Assembly (NCBI GenBank): GCA_026874595.1
Contig: CM049310.1
Span: 50,717,058-50,781,057 of the forward strand
Source of the DNA: Sipunculus nudus
Taxonomy: Eukaryota; Annelida; Sipuncula; Golfingiida; Sipunculidae
Direction of reading: 5' to 3'
DNA: 64,000 nucleotides
In this document: positions 31,763 through 45,337 of the stretch, in pieces
Numbering within the stretch: the stretch's first letter is position 1
Layout: every line of letters begins with the position of its first letter
Position numbers and translations under genes: made by a program
The notes under the pieces: model-generated
Told to the model about the DNA's origin: nothing
Databases searched by the model: none
The model's input: the letters and a program-made list of their open reading frames with translations, nothing else

Positions 31763-33055
31763 TTAGTTTGTATTGATGTTACTCTGCTGAATTTGATTTC
31801 AAACATATGCCATTAAGCACAATTCAATATTTTCCTTTCAGTTTGCGCAAATCAAAGCCCATTTTTCCTTCCCTTCTTGGCTACCGGACCAAACCTTCAC
31901 GTGCATATAAAGTCAACAAAGTGTTCATTAGACCTTTCATTGCGGATCAGACCGATGGAAACCATGCAAAGGGTTAGAATAACAAGACTTCCTTGGCATT
32001 TTGCTATCTTCTCTTGTTCTGTTTGGTCATTCCTAGGAACCAATTAGCGGTCTCTGGTCATTGATTTATGTCCCCTATGTTATTGGAGACTGACGTTCCG
32101 CGGCCACTGGTGGTGAAATAAGTGCTTCTCTTGGAACATGGACCACAGTTCACACGCAGACTTAGGGCACCACTTCTTCAATTAATGACCTTGTCAGCGC
32201 TAGATGTATTTCCTCACGCATATCTTGTCTGTGATGTTGACATCTATGCCCCTACCTCAGCACGCAGAAGATATTTGTAGTGGACATGATAATAAATGCT
32301 CACGTTATCACTTAAAAGCAATAAATCAAAGGTATTATTTTCAGTATATCATTATGAGTATTCAAAAATGACTAAACATTTGACCTCAGTTATGCTTTAG
32401 AAAATGGATTTAAAATTATTTATAAAATTAAATTAATTTATATTTTTATCATTATTTTTTTTAATAAAATAACAAAAGAGTTTATTAACAATAACAATAG
32501 TAATAGTTAATATTTATAATATTATGTAAAATTGAATTGTATGGATATAATTTATTTATAAAATAACCAAGATCATATTGTTTTTTACTGCATGTATATT
32601 GTTAATGTTTAAACATACAGGTATATTTTCTAATTGAATATAAGTGATGTCATGATGCAGCCAAGAGTAAACAACGCACAGTCATCTGTTATTCGAGTTT
32701 TCGCTCTTTGGTTTTGCAGTTTATGGCCTCCGTTATGAATGAGTGAGAGCCATCTGTTTTCCTTACTCTGACTAGACATGGTTAAACCATTTGTTGCTGA
32801 TTTATAATGCACTTTACCAATGGTATCCACGTTGCAAACGTAATAAATAACGGTTCAGGAGAAAGCTTTGTTTAATAGCACTTAATCACAGTTTAGAAAT
32901 ACGTCTATATGCGTCATTTTTTATCAAGGTCAAGAGCACCTTTTTGAACACTGTGATGGAATAATATTGAGTAATCAGTTTAAATTCTATAAGAATGAAG
33001 ACTGAAGCCCCGCACATCATGTGTCCAATTAAGGTAATTTATCACTCACATACAT
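31763..33055. other. No gene recognised
   Basis: Very AT-rich between 32,380 and 32,640 (long A/T runs). Nothing else was seen. Confidence 0.5.
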
Positions 33056-33330
33056 TCAGAATTCGTTATGAACGTCATGGGGTATTTTTCCCCGCAGAAT
33101 ATGGGCCACTCGGAAGGTGACTCGTGTTACTGAAGCATGACAGAGTCCAGATCTCATATATTCCAAGCTCCAAAGAAAGAATGTCAGATTCCTAAAACCA
33201 ATATTCAAATGCTCAAATGATAGACGGGCCAGAGTCCAAAACTCTAATATTCCAACGCTCCAAAGAAAGACGGACCAGAGTCCACAAATTTCAATATCCA
33301 TACGCTCAAAAATATTCCAGTAACCTGACA
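33056..33330. repeat. Short tandem and dispersed repeat block
   Basis: Contains AAGGTGACTCGTGTTACTGA then AGCATGACAG, shared with about 35,850-35,880. This is followed by three diverged units of 55-60 nt built on AGAGTCCA.A..TC.AATATTCCA.CGCTC.AAGAAAGA. Confidence 0.6.
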
Positions 33331-35195
33331 TCAAGCAGCAACCGTTGACGTCATCCGTCGCTCAAGGAAGAGGAACTATACAGTCAACTAGACTCCACTG
33401 GGGGTCATCGGAACTCTAGGGCATCTTTGCAGACTCCGTGTCCAGAGAGATATTGAAAAGTCAGCCATAAGGATTATCTGATTCAAGAATTGAGTTCCAT
33501 GTTATTAAAAGCAGTTACTGTCGGGAAACAGGACGAGGCGATCAGTACTTCCTTTCATCCTGTGTTTAGCCCCCTCAGACAAGCTGTGACAGTCTTGTTG
33601 ACAGGGGGTGGATTAGTGCAGCACAAGGAACAGGGCATAACCATATTCGGGAAGTTGTTTCTGTGAATGGCTGGCTTTATGACCGGAATGCTATTCCACA
33701 AGGCCTTGTTGACAGAAGCCAGAGACAAATCTGTCAAATAGAGCCAATGGACACCTCTCACAAGGCAATCTAGGTGTAACTGAATTGGCAGGACGAAGAC
33801 GTTATACTTGCGATGATTTATTGCTCGGGTCTCGACGGCTGCAGACACATGGCCAGGGGACAAAAAGACATGAAATGATCTACCGTTACTGCATCACCAC
33901 CTGGGATCTGCCGTCACCATGTGGATATAACAAGCTTTATTTTTTGTACCCAGCTATAATGATGAGGAATGTTCATTTATAGGCCTCGCTCACGATTATA
34001 AAAAAATAGTTTTTACAAGAAAAGTACACTGTAGTCCAATTAAAGTGTTGTGTTTGACGACATCATTACAGAACTGTTTTGTCTGACAGAACGATATCCT
34101 TCATGTGGTCTCATACGACCGAGACTATCAGCAGTAGTAAACATAAATCAGAAAGAGAAAAATGATGACTATGGTAAAGGTTATCAGAAAGCTTAACTAA
34201 TTTATTATTTTGTTTTGAAACTTGTATATCATAAAAGAGTTTATTATGCAATGGCTACATTCAAATCGCCTAATATTTAAACACACCTTAAAGATATCAA
34301 GATAATAACATTCCCAAATTAATTTGTTTAAATTACCTGCTGTCATAACTGTAAATTTTGAGAAATAACACTCAACAATTAATTTATTTAATTGCTCTTA
34401 TCAATACTAGTATTACAAGTATCATTCAACTGATAATTATAATTATAATAATAATAATAAAAACTAGCTGCTCCCTTGGAAAATCCACGGCTCTATCTAA
34501 TGCATATTTTTGTAATGAGCTGATAGGAACTAAAACGACGAATACTTTAATCATAACGTTTTTGCAGGAACTTTTCTCATGTGTTTCACTTGTATGATAT
34601 TAAGATTACTTCTGCTAAAATTCTCCAGGAACACCCTCTCCCAAAATATCAACATAGAAAATTATTCTATTCCAGAAATCACAAAAAAAATAATTGTTTT
34701 TTCCGATAAACAAAATAGGTCTGACAGCTTCATTGCTTGGGAAATATCGTAGATATAACGATTGTATACAGAAGAATTCTACCGTGAAATTATATGAAAG
34801 ATGCTTTGTATTAGTTGAAGCTCAGGCTACATCATAAAACACTATGTTTATTCAGTGTAGTCAGTTGAGGATATAGTCTAAGGCATATTAACAGACACAT
34901 GCTTTATTTGTATATACATGCACATGTCGTTAAAGTCTCTTGTACGCGAAACGTACAGCTTCCAATGTGAAAAAGATAGGCCATGAAAAATATACTCCAA
35001 CATTATTAAATTTTTTGTTTAAATACTGTACATTGTCATGGAATAAGCAGGTCTGATGCTAAATTGACAGCTCTCCCAGGTAAAAAGAAAGCAGGTTGAT
35101 ATATTTCGACGAAAACATTTAGCAAAGAAACCACTTCAGCCTTGGTTCGTTTCATTGTCTTTCAGCAAATTAACGCAAAGTGCAATTTACAGATT
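33331..35195. other. No gene recognised
   Basis: The minus frame 33,555-33,863 (102 codons, ...NKALWNSIPVIKPAIH...) may be a remnant of a repeat-encoded protein but I cannot name it. A short AT trinucleotide-rich tract lies near 34,430. Confidence 0.4.
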
Positions 35196-36500
35196 TTACT
35201 AAAAATTTGCAAAGGGGTAGGGAAAAACTGCTTCCGTAATCCTTTACATTTTTGGAGGTAATCGGAATCACCATAATATATAATTTTCTTCAGTGCCATA
35301 ATCACAATTCCACAAAGAAATAATTATAAGGGGCAATTGTTTTTCCCCCGAGTAGAAGCCACCCATTCGTATGCAGTAGTTCTGCCACTCGCCTTGTGAA
35401 CTCGTGTTTCTGACAATGTTTTACATGACATGTGCTCGTATGAACGAACGACATACCTGCAAACCTATAAAACGGTGATCGTGTGAAGGGTCTCAGCTCT
35501 TTGTGTCCACTCAACGGTAAAACGCTCCTTATTATAAGATTCATGTGTTCCGCGCTTGAATTTAAAATCTTTACGTCCTTCTGACAGAGTAAAATTCCTT
35601 AACAGGCGATATAATGGAAATAGGGTTCAGTGGGGACCTGAAAAAGCGTGACAGGCGAACATTATTTTGCTGAACATTTGTAGAGGGTTAGGGTAGAGAC
35701 ATTTCAATAGACCATTTCATTTTGGAGGTAATAAGAATTACCACAATATATTATTTCTTATAAACCATTTTGACAAAGAACCATTCCTTTGTCCCCGTGT
35801 GGAAGCCACCCATTCGTTTTTAATTTTTCTGCCGCTCGCAAGGTGAACTCGTGTTACTGAAGCATGACAGTGTTCACACATGAAACGCATACACGTGAAG
35901 ACATTACTGATATTAAAGGATATTCTTGTGGAGGTCTGTTCGCCATGACTACAGATTCTAGTTTGTTATCAATTTAAAGATGTACTGGACCAGTGATATT
36001 TTTTTCATGTTTCACCGTCCCTACAGACAACGGAACTTAACAAATATATGTGAACCCCACCCAACCCGAATGATTAAGTTGTGGGGCTTCTTTTTGTAAA
36101 AAAAAAATCATAAACACACGACTTAATTGGCCGAACTTATGAAACCATGGTTATCATGGTAAGGTATTTTTGAATTTATAAAAATGAACGTACCTGTAGC
36201 CCATAAAAAAAATTGTCCAACGGTAGTCACATCACTGGACTCAGTGCCCAGTGTTGACCAAACTGAAAAGCCCTCGCATTGAAAGCGGTGTCATGTGGTC
36301 TTTGGATTAAAAACCTTTACTTCATTTTGAGAGAGAAAATTCCTTTAGAGGCGTTACAATGGATATAGGAGATCAATAGTGGACCTGCGTGACCGCGTAT
36401 TGCGCGGAAATGACTTTTGGGCAGGACATGCGCTCTGGCCACTGTCTTAACAGGCCATTGAAAATCCCCGAGGCGATTCCTGAAAAAGCGACACAGGCGT
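35196..36500. repeat. Locally duplicated non-coding blocks
   Basis: Block 1 (about 35,200-35,440: GGTAGGG.., TTTTTGGAGGTAAT.G.AATC, AGAAGCCACCCATTCGT, TCTGCC.CTCGC, GTGAACTCGTGTT) recurs at about 35,680-35,880. Block 2 (about 35,553-35,665: TTTAC.TC.TTTTGA.AGAG.., AAATTCCTTA.AGGCG.TA, AATGGA.ATAGG, TGGACCTG) recurs at about 36,303-36,410. The order 1-2-1'-2' indicates a diverged tandem duplication of a roughly 600-nt unit. Confidence 0.65.
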
Positions 36501-37267
36501 GGAGGACCTCGCAGCACAAAAGAAATAGGGGCACCTAATGGGGAAATATTAAAATTATTAATTATTCAGCTTAATAGGGCATAATCCCGCAAAATAAAAC
36601 AAACTTGTCATAGAAGAGCACACCACCGATACGTCTTCAGTATTTGGAGAGTCAAATCAGAACGGGGGCAGGTAAACCGTGATCTAGAAAAAACCCAACT
36701 CCGTATTAATCATATAGATTATTATTATTATTATTATTATTATTATGATTTATTAGGATTATGTACGGATATTTTGAGCGAAGCTGTCTTTGTCTTTTCT
36801 TTGTTCTATCATTAATAATATTGGACAAAACCTCCTGTCTATCTTACGTATAGTAAAGCGTTATATTATCGTGTATTTTACATAATGGACTGTCTGTACA
36901 GTCTTTGCCTGGATATATCCTCATGACAGAGGACAAAGACTATAAATTGACAAGAGGGTGAGAAAATCTATTGTCAACATGCTTACACGTGTGAATTGAA
37001 AGAGGAATCGACGATTGTAAATAATCATAGAACTAGCGAAGTAATAAGAGCAGATACAGTAGTAATGACACTGATCTTGCCGGAACGAAAGACAACTTGA
37101 ACAGGTATTCATATTACCAAAGAGGTAATTCCATTTCGTGAGGCAAACAGGTATAAAGAAAACGAATACATGGTTATATACTAGTTAAAGAATCCTATAT
37201 AATAAGATGATAATGTGTCCGTACATAACTACTTAACACAAATATTACATCTCTCGCTCTCTCTCTG

Positions 37268-37282
37268 TATATATATATATAC

Positions 37283-37329
<47 letters not shown>
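37268..37329. repeat. (TA)n microsatellite
   Basis: About 30 TA units with one CG interruption. Confidence 0.95.
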
Positions 37330-37332
<3 letters not shown>

Positions 37333-38505
37333 TTATTTACTTTTTAATGTACAAATGTTACGCTTTTATATGTGTACAGTATTCAAGGTATTTCATGCAA
37401 ATGGAAAATAATTCGCTTTCCACTTATGTTGTATCAATATAATATGAAATTGCTTACGCAATTAAAAAAAGACTGATATTTCTTATTTTCGACTGAATCT
37501 TTCTCTTGTCTGTGAGGAACAAATGCCTGATATACAAAATTAACCTTGAAGAAAAGCAATGTAGAATTAAATGGGGAAAAAGTTAACAAACCCGAAGCTT
37601 TACTAAGTTGGCTAAAAAATTAATACTACTGCTTCAGGAGATTAGAGCGCTTAGCTGGGAAAGGCTTCCTGCTGCGAAAGGCCGTTTTAAACATCGCAGG
37701 TGGTGAACAAATTGACTGGATGTATATGTTTCTGAAAAACGAGGCCGAACTATAAAGACTGCGGGTTTTTAAGAGAACCTTGATGAATATTTCATGGTAT
37801 CCGCTTGTGTTTTACACAACCTTTACACATAAGAGGCTGGTTTCACCACGTTCAATGAAAAAGTCCCCGTTCGTAAACAGATTTGCCTTTATGAATAATT
37901 ACTGGCAGGGCGTCCCACTGCAGAAGGATAAACTAGGAAAGCGAGCCCGTCAGACGTAACTTTGATAGCTGAAATATGGCTGCCATAGCGTAATTAAAAC
38001 ATTAATATTAAGGTGCTCAATTAGCGGCGCATCCTGACAGCAATGAGCGCCAAAAGCCTTGCTCTGCATTTTGTCTTTTACGTTGCAGCAGAAAATAACA
38101 GTTTATTTTGAAGTATGTACTTTGGAAGACATGACCTGCTTTCGCCTATATCAATTAGCTTTTGGTCATCTCATTTAAATCAGATTATGTCTATCATTTT
38201 TGTGCCTCATTACTGTGTAAAGCCACATGGTCATATAGCTTTGTTTAAGCGATGTTTTACAAATCTGCACCTGCGGCAAAATATATCACTGTCTTGCGAA
38301 TTCACATCTACATTTATCATTATATCGCTATTATGTTAATGTATGTGTGTTGTTTCTTGTGTGTATTTTTACGTGTTTGCTTGTACCCCTTTCGGATTAT
38401 TGATATGTTGAAATAACTATAGGAATCTAAAGTTTAAGAAGTCTATGATATTTTTTTTCTGCATTTGGGATAATTGTGATGGACATTTATGTCTACATTC
38501 TCAAG

Positions 38506-38511
<6 letters not shown>

Positions 38512-38554
<43 letters not shown>
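38512..38554. repeat. Compound (TA)n(TG)n microsatellite
   Basis: A TA tract followed directly by nine TG units. Confidence 0.9.
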
Positions 38555-40661
38555 TTGTATACATAATCCTTAATTATATGCATATATATTTTGTTTTATC
38601 CTTGTAATGATGTGGTCATTTCGTAAATTGGAATTGTACAGCGAAAAGAGTGTCAGAAAAATAACATTTTAACCTCGATAATTAACACGTTTGGGCGACT
38701 TACGTTAGATCCCTCCTTTTGTTTTCTATGCTGACCCCTGGGAGTAAGGACTGTAAGGTGACTGCTAACAACAGGAGCCAATCCGCATATAGCTCCATCC
38801 TAGATCAGCACATCCGAGCGTGCACCTGCAAAGAGAGTGAGAGTGATGTAAGTGATGTACAGCCGCCACGGTCGTCTCATTACTCATTTATCTCAACCAT
38901 ACAACAAGCCTAATCACGGCTCCGTGCGAATCGTACACATTCCCTGAGGCACATAAACTAAGGTGCCAATACGTACACTGTACAATGTTATGAGGAGGGG
39001 AAAAAAGAATTTTTTATTCAAACATCTGACTTAAGCACTGTCACGAGCAAATTGTGTTCATATCCTTTGTAGTATGAACAACACCGCCCTATTCACGCCT
39101 GCCGATAATTGAGTCGTACATTAGAGAAACATGTACAGATTAACTAATGTAAAGTCAAGAGAAAGCTAAATTTGAACCAATCGATATGTTTTCACGAACA
39201 GGTATAAATTCAATATGAAATACGATGTCTCTTGTCAGGAAAAGAAAGGAATTTTACATTTTTTTAATTACCTTTTCAAATCATACAAAAGGTTAGAGCT
39301 TTAGCAAATGGTCTCATTACTGTATAAGATAGGTCTCATAGTTTAAAGCTGGTAATTTTCCTCAACGATACTCCTTTTGCCCACGTTTTGCAAAAAGAGT
39401 AACATATTCACTAGATCAAGGGAATGATAAGATGAGAAACTAACTATTAAGGCGCAAACTAGCTCAAATGCTCAAAGCAGTTTGCTTGTGATCTTGCAGT
39501 TTTGAAATTATAGCTTCAATCTTAGCTCAGACCCTGTTACGTTGTATGGAATGTCGGTCAATAATACCATGTTTTAGTATAATGACTGGTAAAACAATGT
39601 ATTGGTTAGATCGCAAACGGCATGGCCGTGGGCTACATTCATATTTATTCCAGAACGATATTTGTTCCAGAATTTATGCAACTTGTACCCGTCCCTTGCA
39701 ATGGAATGATATGGGTAGGTTATGTGTACAGTAAAACGTCTGTTTCTAAATGATGTATGTAACATTCTATACCCTTGGGACTTTATTGCTAGTGTCTGAA
39801 ACAAACCGGGTAAAACGCGGCTCTTTATTCTGTTACCATTGACCGTATATTCTCCAGTATCCCCGAGTACCTCAGGTGGACTTGAAATATCTTCATTACG
39901 TAAAGTGATCTTCATGTGACATGTACAGTATAAAAAAAACATCTCAATTCAATTCCGGCCAAAAAAGGAATATATAGAAACATCTGACCACGTTCCATTT
40001 TGTATGGAAACTTAACATTCTTGGGAATGTTAAGGAGGTTTCTTGGGTTATCAGCCTCATGCAATAAACAAGGACCATCAAAATGTAATATAGATGGTGG
40101 GAAAAAAATCCCTGATTTCATTTTCGTATTTTATGCATAATATGTACACTTCTTTTACACAACCTGGCCACTAAAATGATAACCTGTCCGGAAATTATTT
40201 TTAAGCATACAGACAAAACCGTAACCACATAACCAATACAACAGGCATCGAGGCAAAGCAATTTTATTTTTTTTCTAGTAGGAGTCAGACAGAAATAGCC
40301 CTATTCTTGACACACATAAAGTGTTATTAAAGAGATAAATAAAAAAAGTAAAAATTCGAAATGAACTAAAACTGAAGTAACTTTCCAGTAGCCAAGTGGC
40401 GAAAAATTTTCTCAAAAGGCGCCGTAGTTTGCACATTTGACCGATCTTGAGAATGTTACATACATTGGCCCTAAAGCCAAATATTCATCTGTCTTTTTTT
40501 TGTAGAATTTTTTTCTGGCTTACTCATATTGATGAACTGTAGTGAATTTCTGCCGAGAAAATTCTTATAATGCCGGTATGACAGATGTATGAGCTTGTTT
40601 ATTTACAGATTGTAGGTAAACATGGTACACATGCAAATGTTAACCAATAGAAATAAACTGA

Positions 40662-41052
40662 ACCAGCTTCTGTGGTTCAGGAGTAGAACACAGGGCTCAC
40701 AGCCGGGAGATCGTGAGTTCGAATCTCAGCCGAGGCGGTGAGAATTTTTACGGTGTCCCCCCCCCCCCCCCGGTTGAGCGCCCAGCAGGCTTAATGGAAA
40801 GACTGTGCCCAACAATTCTGTTACCTTCACAAACGAGTCCGCTTTTCGGGGGTCCTCGGTGTTACGTTCCAGAAAAATAGGGATGACACACACCCAGGAC
40901 CCGCAGGAGTGTTACACCGAGCCTGGTTGACACCAGAATTCTCGCATGTAAGCCCCTGTCACGTAGTCCGAAACCGGAATGGAATACTGCAGATTTACAT
41001 AATACGCAGTTAGGCAAGCATTAAAAAATGGAGGCGGTTATTTTCACAAAAA
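40662..41052 (+). mobile_element. tRNA-derived SINE, copy 2
   Basis: Head CCAGCTTCTGTGGTTCAGGA then GTAGAACACAGGGCTCACAG, followed by GGGAGATCGTGAGTTCGAAT CTC: worn A-box and perfect B-box. The body has TTTTCGGGGGTCCTCGGTGT and ends GCATTAAAAAATGGAGGCGG then TTATTTTCACAAAAAAAT, matching copy 1 at 27.3 kb. A C-run of about 16 sits after the head. Clear target duplications were not found. Confidence 0.85.
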
Positions 41053-42197
41053 AATATATTAAGAAAAAGCATAAGAAGCAACACCATCTTTTGTCATTGG
41101 AAATTCTCTGGTTCGTATGATCATTTTCGGCGAGTTATCTTTATTGGACTAGTTTGGATAGCAATGGGGGGGGGGGGGCATTTTGGCGGCCCCCACATGT
41201 TTTGAACACGTGATAAAACAAAAAATATTGAGAGGCTGTGTACCTACTGATGGGCGATTTCTTTTAGATATATTTATAAAAGGTTCAAGAGACTATATTT
41301 ATCCAATAAAGGTTAGATATCGGAATGGGCCCGTTTAAATTCAGTTAACTATAAATTACTTCGAGCATAAAGAATAAACATCCCTCAAGGGCAGTCGATC
41401 TTCAGAGGTGATTGACCTAATTACCAGAGCCCTTATGCTCCGCCTCTTTGACCTAATTATGCTAATCAGCCCCAAAAATGCCCAACACGAAGGCTTCCCA
41501 TGTCTATGCTTGCGAGATCTGTTTATAAGACAAAAGTGACGTCGGTCCCGTATCACGTCGCATTTACTTACGTCACCAGCTGGAATATCTCTGTTGTTCA
41601 GTGATGAATATATCACAATTATTTTGGATTATTTTGTCTCATAAGAATTACGTGTCAGGTAAGACATTTTTATTCAGTCGGCAGTCGGCGAAAATGCTCC
41701 TGCAACCTTTGGACTAGAATATTTTATAATGTCGCTTTTGTGTAAAAAATATCCTGGATAAACATGCTGATACGGGCACTGGTACAGACTACACGTGTTC
41801 TGCTTGGGAGAGTCGTTCAAAGTTTGCGCTTGTCAGGTGATTGACTCTTTTCCTTACATTGCCAACGGTAACTTGATCAGCTGCTCGCAAATGCTCTGTT
41901 AATGATTCATTGAATGAATATGCGATTGAAGTCATATACATTTCATGGTTACGTCAATTTAAAAATTATTGCTGAACTGATATAAATAAACAGCTTCTGG
42001 TATCTCACTATCTATGACACAGATTTATAATAAGTTTTACTCTTCGTCGGAATACTGCATGACCATGTTCGTACAGAGTGGCGAATAGCCAGGATAATCC
42101 CTATATTTAAAAGATGTAGAAGCAAATAGGAGCCTAAAAATTTTTATATTATCAGTCATATTCTTAAAGCAATTGAAAAGAAAGATATATCTTTGTG

Positions 42198-42246
<49 letters not shown>

Positions 42247-42684
42247 CTTTTTCAGATCATATATATATATATATACTAATATACATGATACATTAATGCC
42301 CATGCATAATACACTATTATTTCACCTTGATTTACCTCGCAACGTTTCCATATTATCTCGTGCTTGTCATGTCCGTATCGCTGGCATCAATTTTTTGTTT
42401 ATATCCATGATCTCAGTAAAAATTAAAATCCATGGTATATTTATGTGCTGACATGATTCACCTCGGTTATAAAGTCATATAGAACAGGACCATTTTGAAA
42501 TCCAGCACTGAATAGGATTTCCTGAACAGATATATTTGAAAATAAGTTCAGCTGATAAATAACACAGGTCCCGATGTCAAGTTCCGTTCTTAAAATATAT
42601 TTTGCTTAAAACACGAAAAGGACTTAATTATAATGACCTTAAGGAATTTAAAAGCTTCTTTAGATGTTCCTCACACGATTTATT
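41053..42684. other. No gene recognised; microsatellites
   Basis: Contains a 13-G run near 41,166 and two TA tracts (42,201-42,244 and 42,259-42,276). Confidence 0.5.
42201..42276. repeat. (TA)n microsatellite pair
   Basis: Two TA tracts separated by ATCTTTTTCAGATC. Confidence 0.9.
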
Positions 42685-42954
42685 TTAAAGATCTTGGGTA
42701 ATGCAGATATTTCTATCTATGCCCTCATATATCATGAAATTTCCTACCCTAACAATGAGTTGAGGTTCATACGGGAATAATTTTACTCTGAAGTATTCCT
42801 GAGGGAAAAACAAGCAAGAAAAATATATATTTATTAATATCACATGTGCTTCGTCTTTTTCTGTAAGGGATATAGCTGTCATGGAATAACACTTTCTTTT
42901 AGACACGGCACCTCCGCTGACAACATGAATGTCCATGAAGTATGCTGTTTTATC
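42685..42954 (-). CDS. Candidate coding exon(s), unknown protein
   Basis: On the minus strand an open frame reads DKTAYFMDIHVVSGGAVSKR then KCYSMTAISLTEKDEAHV, a hydrophobic link, then EYFRVKLFPYEPQLIVRVGN and FMIYEGIDRNICITQDL before TAA. A classic acceptor (TTTTTCTTGCTTGTTTTTCC then CTCAG) precedes EYFRVK, and a GT donor (CAT|GTGATA) 45 nt before that would excise a 45-nt in-frame stretch. It may therefore be two exons with a tiny intron, or one exon. The alternating polar/hydrophobic pattern suggests beta strands; a von Willebrand type D-like fold is only a guess. The most protein-like unassigned frame in the window. Confidence 0.4.
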   Translation of the reverse strand, partial: DKTAYFMDIHVVSGGAVSKRKCYSMTAISLTEKDEAHVILINIYFSCLFFPQEYFRVKLFPYEPQLIVRVGNFMIYEGIDRNICITQDL

Positions 42955-44773
42955 CTGTTAGCGCTAAATTCTATGTTGTTAGTTTGAAGAATATGTCCTC
43001 CCTAGGGGAACGAGAGGCATTTCTGTGATGTACATGACGATTATACGTCTGAATTCCTGGACATCACTAAATCAGCGGGCGAGCTGCCTGGAATCACAGT
43101 GCCGTTCTCGCTCACGTAGTGCTTCGCCTTTTGACTTTTGTGACACGGAGCCAGGCTAACCAACTAGGCCCAGCGTTTTATTAGGTCTTAAGTTGTGCTT
43201 TGTGGTATCCCCAAAACCGTAATCCAGTAGCCGATCAATTTAGAGATGAAAGACTGGGTCTCTGTTGCCTTATATATTGCTTTACATGTCAACCAGGACC
43301 CTAGGATGGCCCTCCAAAATCACTATTCGGTCACACTCCACCTAGTGAGAAATTAACAAACTAGTTGTATATATTACTGCTCATCCCCCTAAATACAAAT
43401 GCGAAGACACAATGGGCGCGCCTGTGTTTGAAGTAGACTAATTTATATTTTGTGCACCGTGTACCTTCCTGCAACGCCTAGAATACTCAAGATTGAGTAA
43501 AGGCTGAGCTTTATTTCATTTATATTATTATTACAATGATAACATATACAAAATATAAGTTTTTTCATAATATAAAAATTATGCTGACGGATATCAATTT
43601 TATTTGTGACAGAACTACAAATCTATTTTTTTCTCATTAATTACACTTTAGGTAGGTAATTACTGACGTTGTGAAAAATCCATCGCCCGGTAATGGTTTT
43701 TCACGGTACGAGATAATCCATACACTTCACAATGTTAAGAGTAATAAAGGACCCGTCATTAGTGCCCTTAAAGGGCATTCCCACTTCCACGAATAGGAAA
43801 GATATCGAAGGTTATGAAATTCCGCGCGATTCGGCCCTGATGACATGACAAGGAAAAGGCCACCAAAAAGTCCGATGGTGCTGCTTTGAAACAGTCACGA
43901 AACATTACGTAGTTATTACGAGTTCGCCACAACAAATCTGCAGTTTGTGTTGTACTTACTTCGAATTTCGAGGAACCACCGAGCTTCTGCTCGATCAACA
44001 TAGGCATTCGGAACGATATATATACCGAACACATATTACGAATCGGTTATTATTCATGCGATTTTCTCGAATTAAGCTGCTACGCTATAGATAACGCTTT
44101 AAGTTGGGCAAACTACTGAAATGAGGAGTGAAAGAGGTTTGCACCATTCGGAGTTAAACTATTATTCACTAGCAAAATATGGACGAGCTTTAACAAGAGT
44201 GAATACGATACGCTGCTCATATGACGTTCACACGCTGGTCATAGACATTCATAATGTCCATCATAGTAGAATATTAAATATTATATACTGAACATAGGTG
44301 TGAATGTCCTTATAGGAGTGTGTGAACGTGAAATACTGAGTATGTGAATGCCCGATGTATTCGTGGATGTACCAGAGATCATGGTTGTGCTAAAACAGAG
44401 TGTATTTATATCTTTTTTTTTATCAAATTTCATACTATTACCAATACTATACTAATATTTTATTGATATTTCTAATTTTAATACCTCATTTCATGGGCTC
44501 ATTTACTGTAATTTGTCAGAGGTAACTCTGTATCGGTGTAAAGCACATTTTGTCATTAAACACTGTTATAGATGTCTCTTTTATTGTATGCAGCAGTGTG
44601 TTTGTTCAGCGCTAGCGCTGTCTGTTTCTATGACGGCATAGCCCGGCCCACGCGTGGGGTCTCACGTGTAAACGGCGGTCATGCTAGTCTGGGGCTTTCT
44701 CGCCTGGCCGAGCCGGGCAGGCCCATGTGTGAACCCTGATATGTAGAAACACGATGTTGTTCTAGATGTTTCC
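42955..44773. other. No gene recognised
   Basis: Includes a palindrome TGCCCTTAAAGGGCA near 43,763 at the edge of an 88-codon minus frame (43,768-44,034) that looks repeat-derived. A GC-rich, CpG-bearing stretch lies at 44,605-44,730. Confidence 0.45.
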
Positions 44774-45337
44774 TGTAACGCGTGTGTACTGTGTATCATG
44801 TTAGGTTCTTTGGATTGTCCGAGAAATGGAAAGTTCTCGGCTTGAGGTGAAAGTCATAAATAAGGGGCTGTTTTTAGAGCCAAGGAGAGAGGAAAGAAAT
44901 ATTCCAGCAGACCCAGAAGCGTGTAATTCAGATGTAGACCTTTTCTGATAATTGCGGCACTTACAGATTTTCTTCTAAATTTGTGACGGATCTTATATAG
45001 TCTTCAATTTGCTTTCGGGATTATAACAAGAACTTCACTTTGGGATTACAACGGTTTGATTTTGTGAATGAACTGGACTGTTATTCTTTGAGAAGATTTA
45101 TGTGAACTGTTCACCTGGATGATATGCTTTAAAGAATTTGTTGTCGCTGTGACAGTCATGGTATCCAGGTACTGTACACTTTATTTATATACTTGTATTG
45201 ATTTGCTGTTGTACTGTTGTTATACTGTGAAATTGTTTTGTTTTAATGTATTGTAATGTAAGAATTGTTTTATGAATAAAATGACCACTGACTTCTTTAA
45301 TCATTCCCCTAGATATTTCACGCTGCCTTGTGTTACA
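44774..45337 (+). mobile_element. Possible solo LTR
   Basis: Begins TGTAACGCGTGTG and ends GCCTTGTGTTACA, giving the short inverted TG...CA ends (TGTAAC / GTTACA) seen in LTRs. It contains a polyadenylation signal (GAATAAAATG) 65 nt before the end, length 564. No matching 5-bp target duplication, primer-binding site or second LTR was found, so this is weak. Confidence 0.3.

Larger units (their letters stand above)
36501..40660. other. No gene recognised; microsatellites
   Basis: Holds (TTA)n at 36,716-36,746, (TA)n at 37,268-37,329 and a compound (TA)n(TG)n at 38,512-38,554. The frames at 38,719-38,913 (plus) and 39,574-39,942 (minus) have no recognised domain. Confidence 0.45.

Noticed and set aside
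38719-38913. 64-codon plus frame ending SSHYSFISTIQQA as a receptor C-terminus
   Set aside because: It is composition-wise plausible but has no acceptor, no upstream exon and no recognisable family.
40664-40740. A functional tRNA gene on the plus strand
   Set aside because: The same head occurs in another SINE copy with a shared 3' body, and the ends do not pair.
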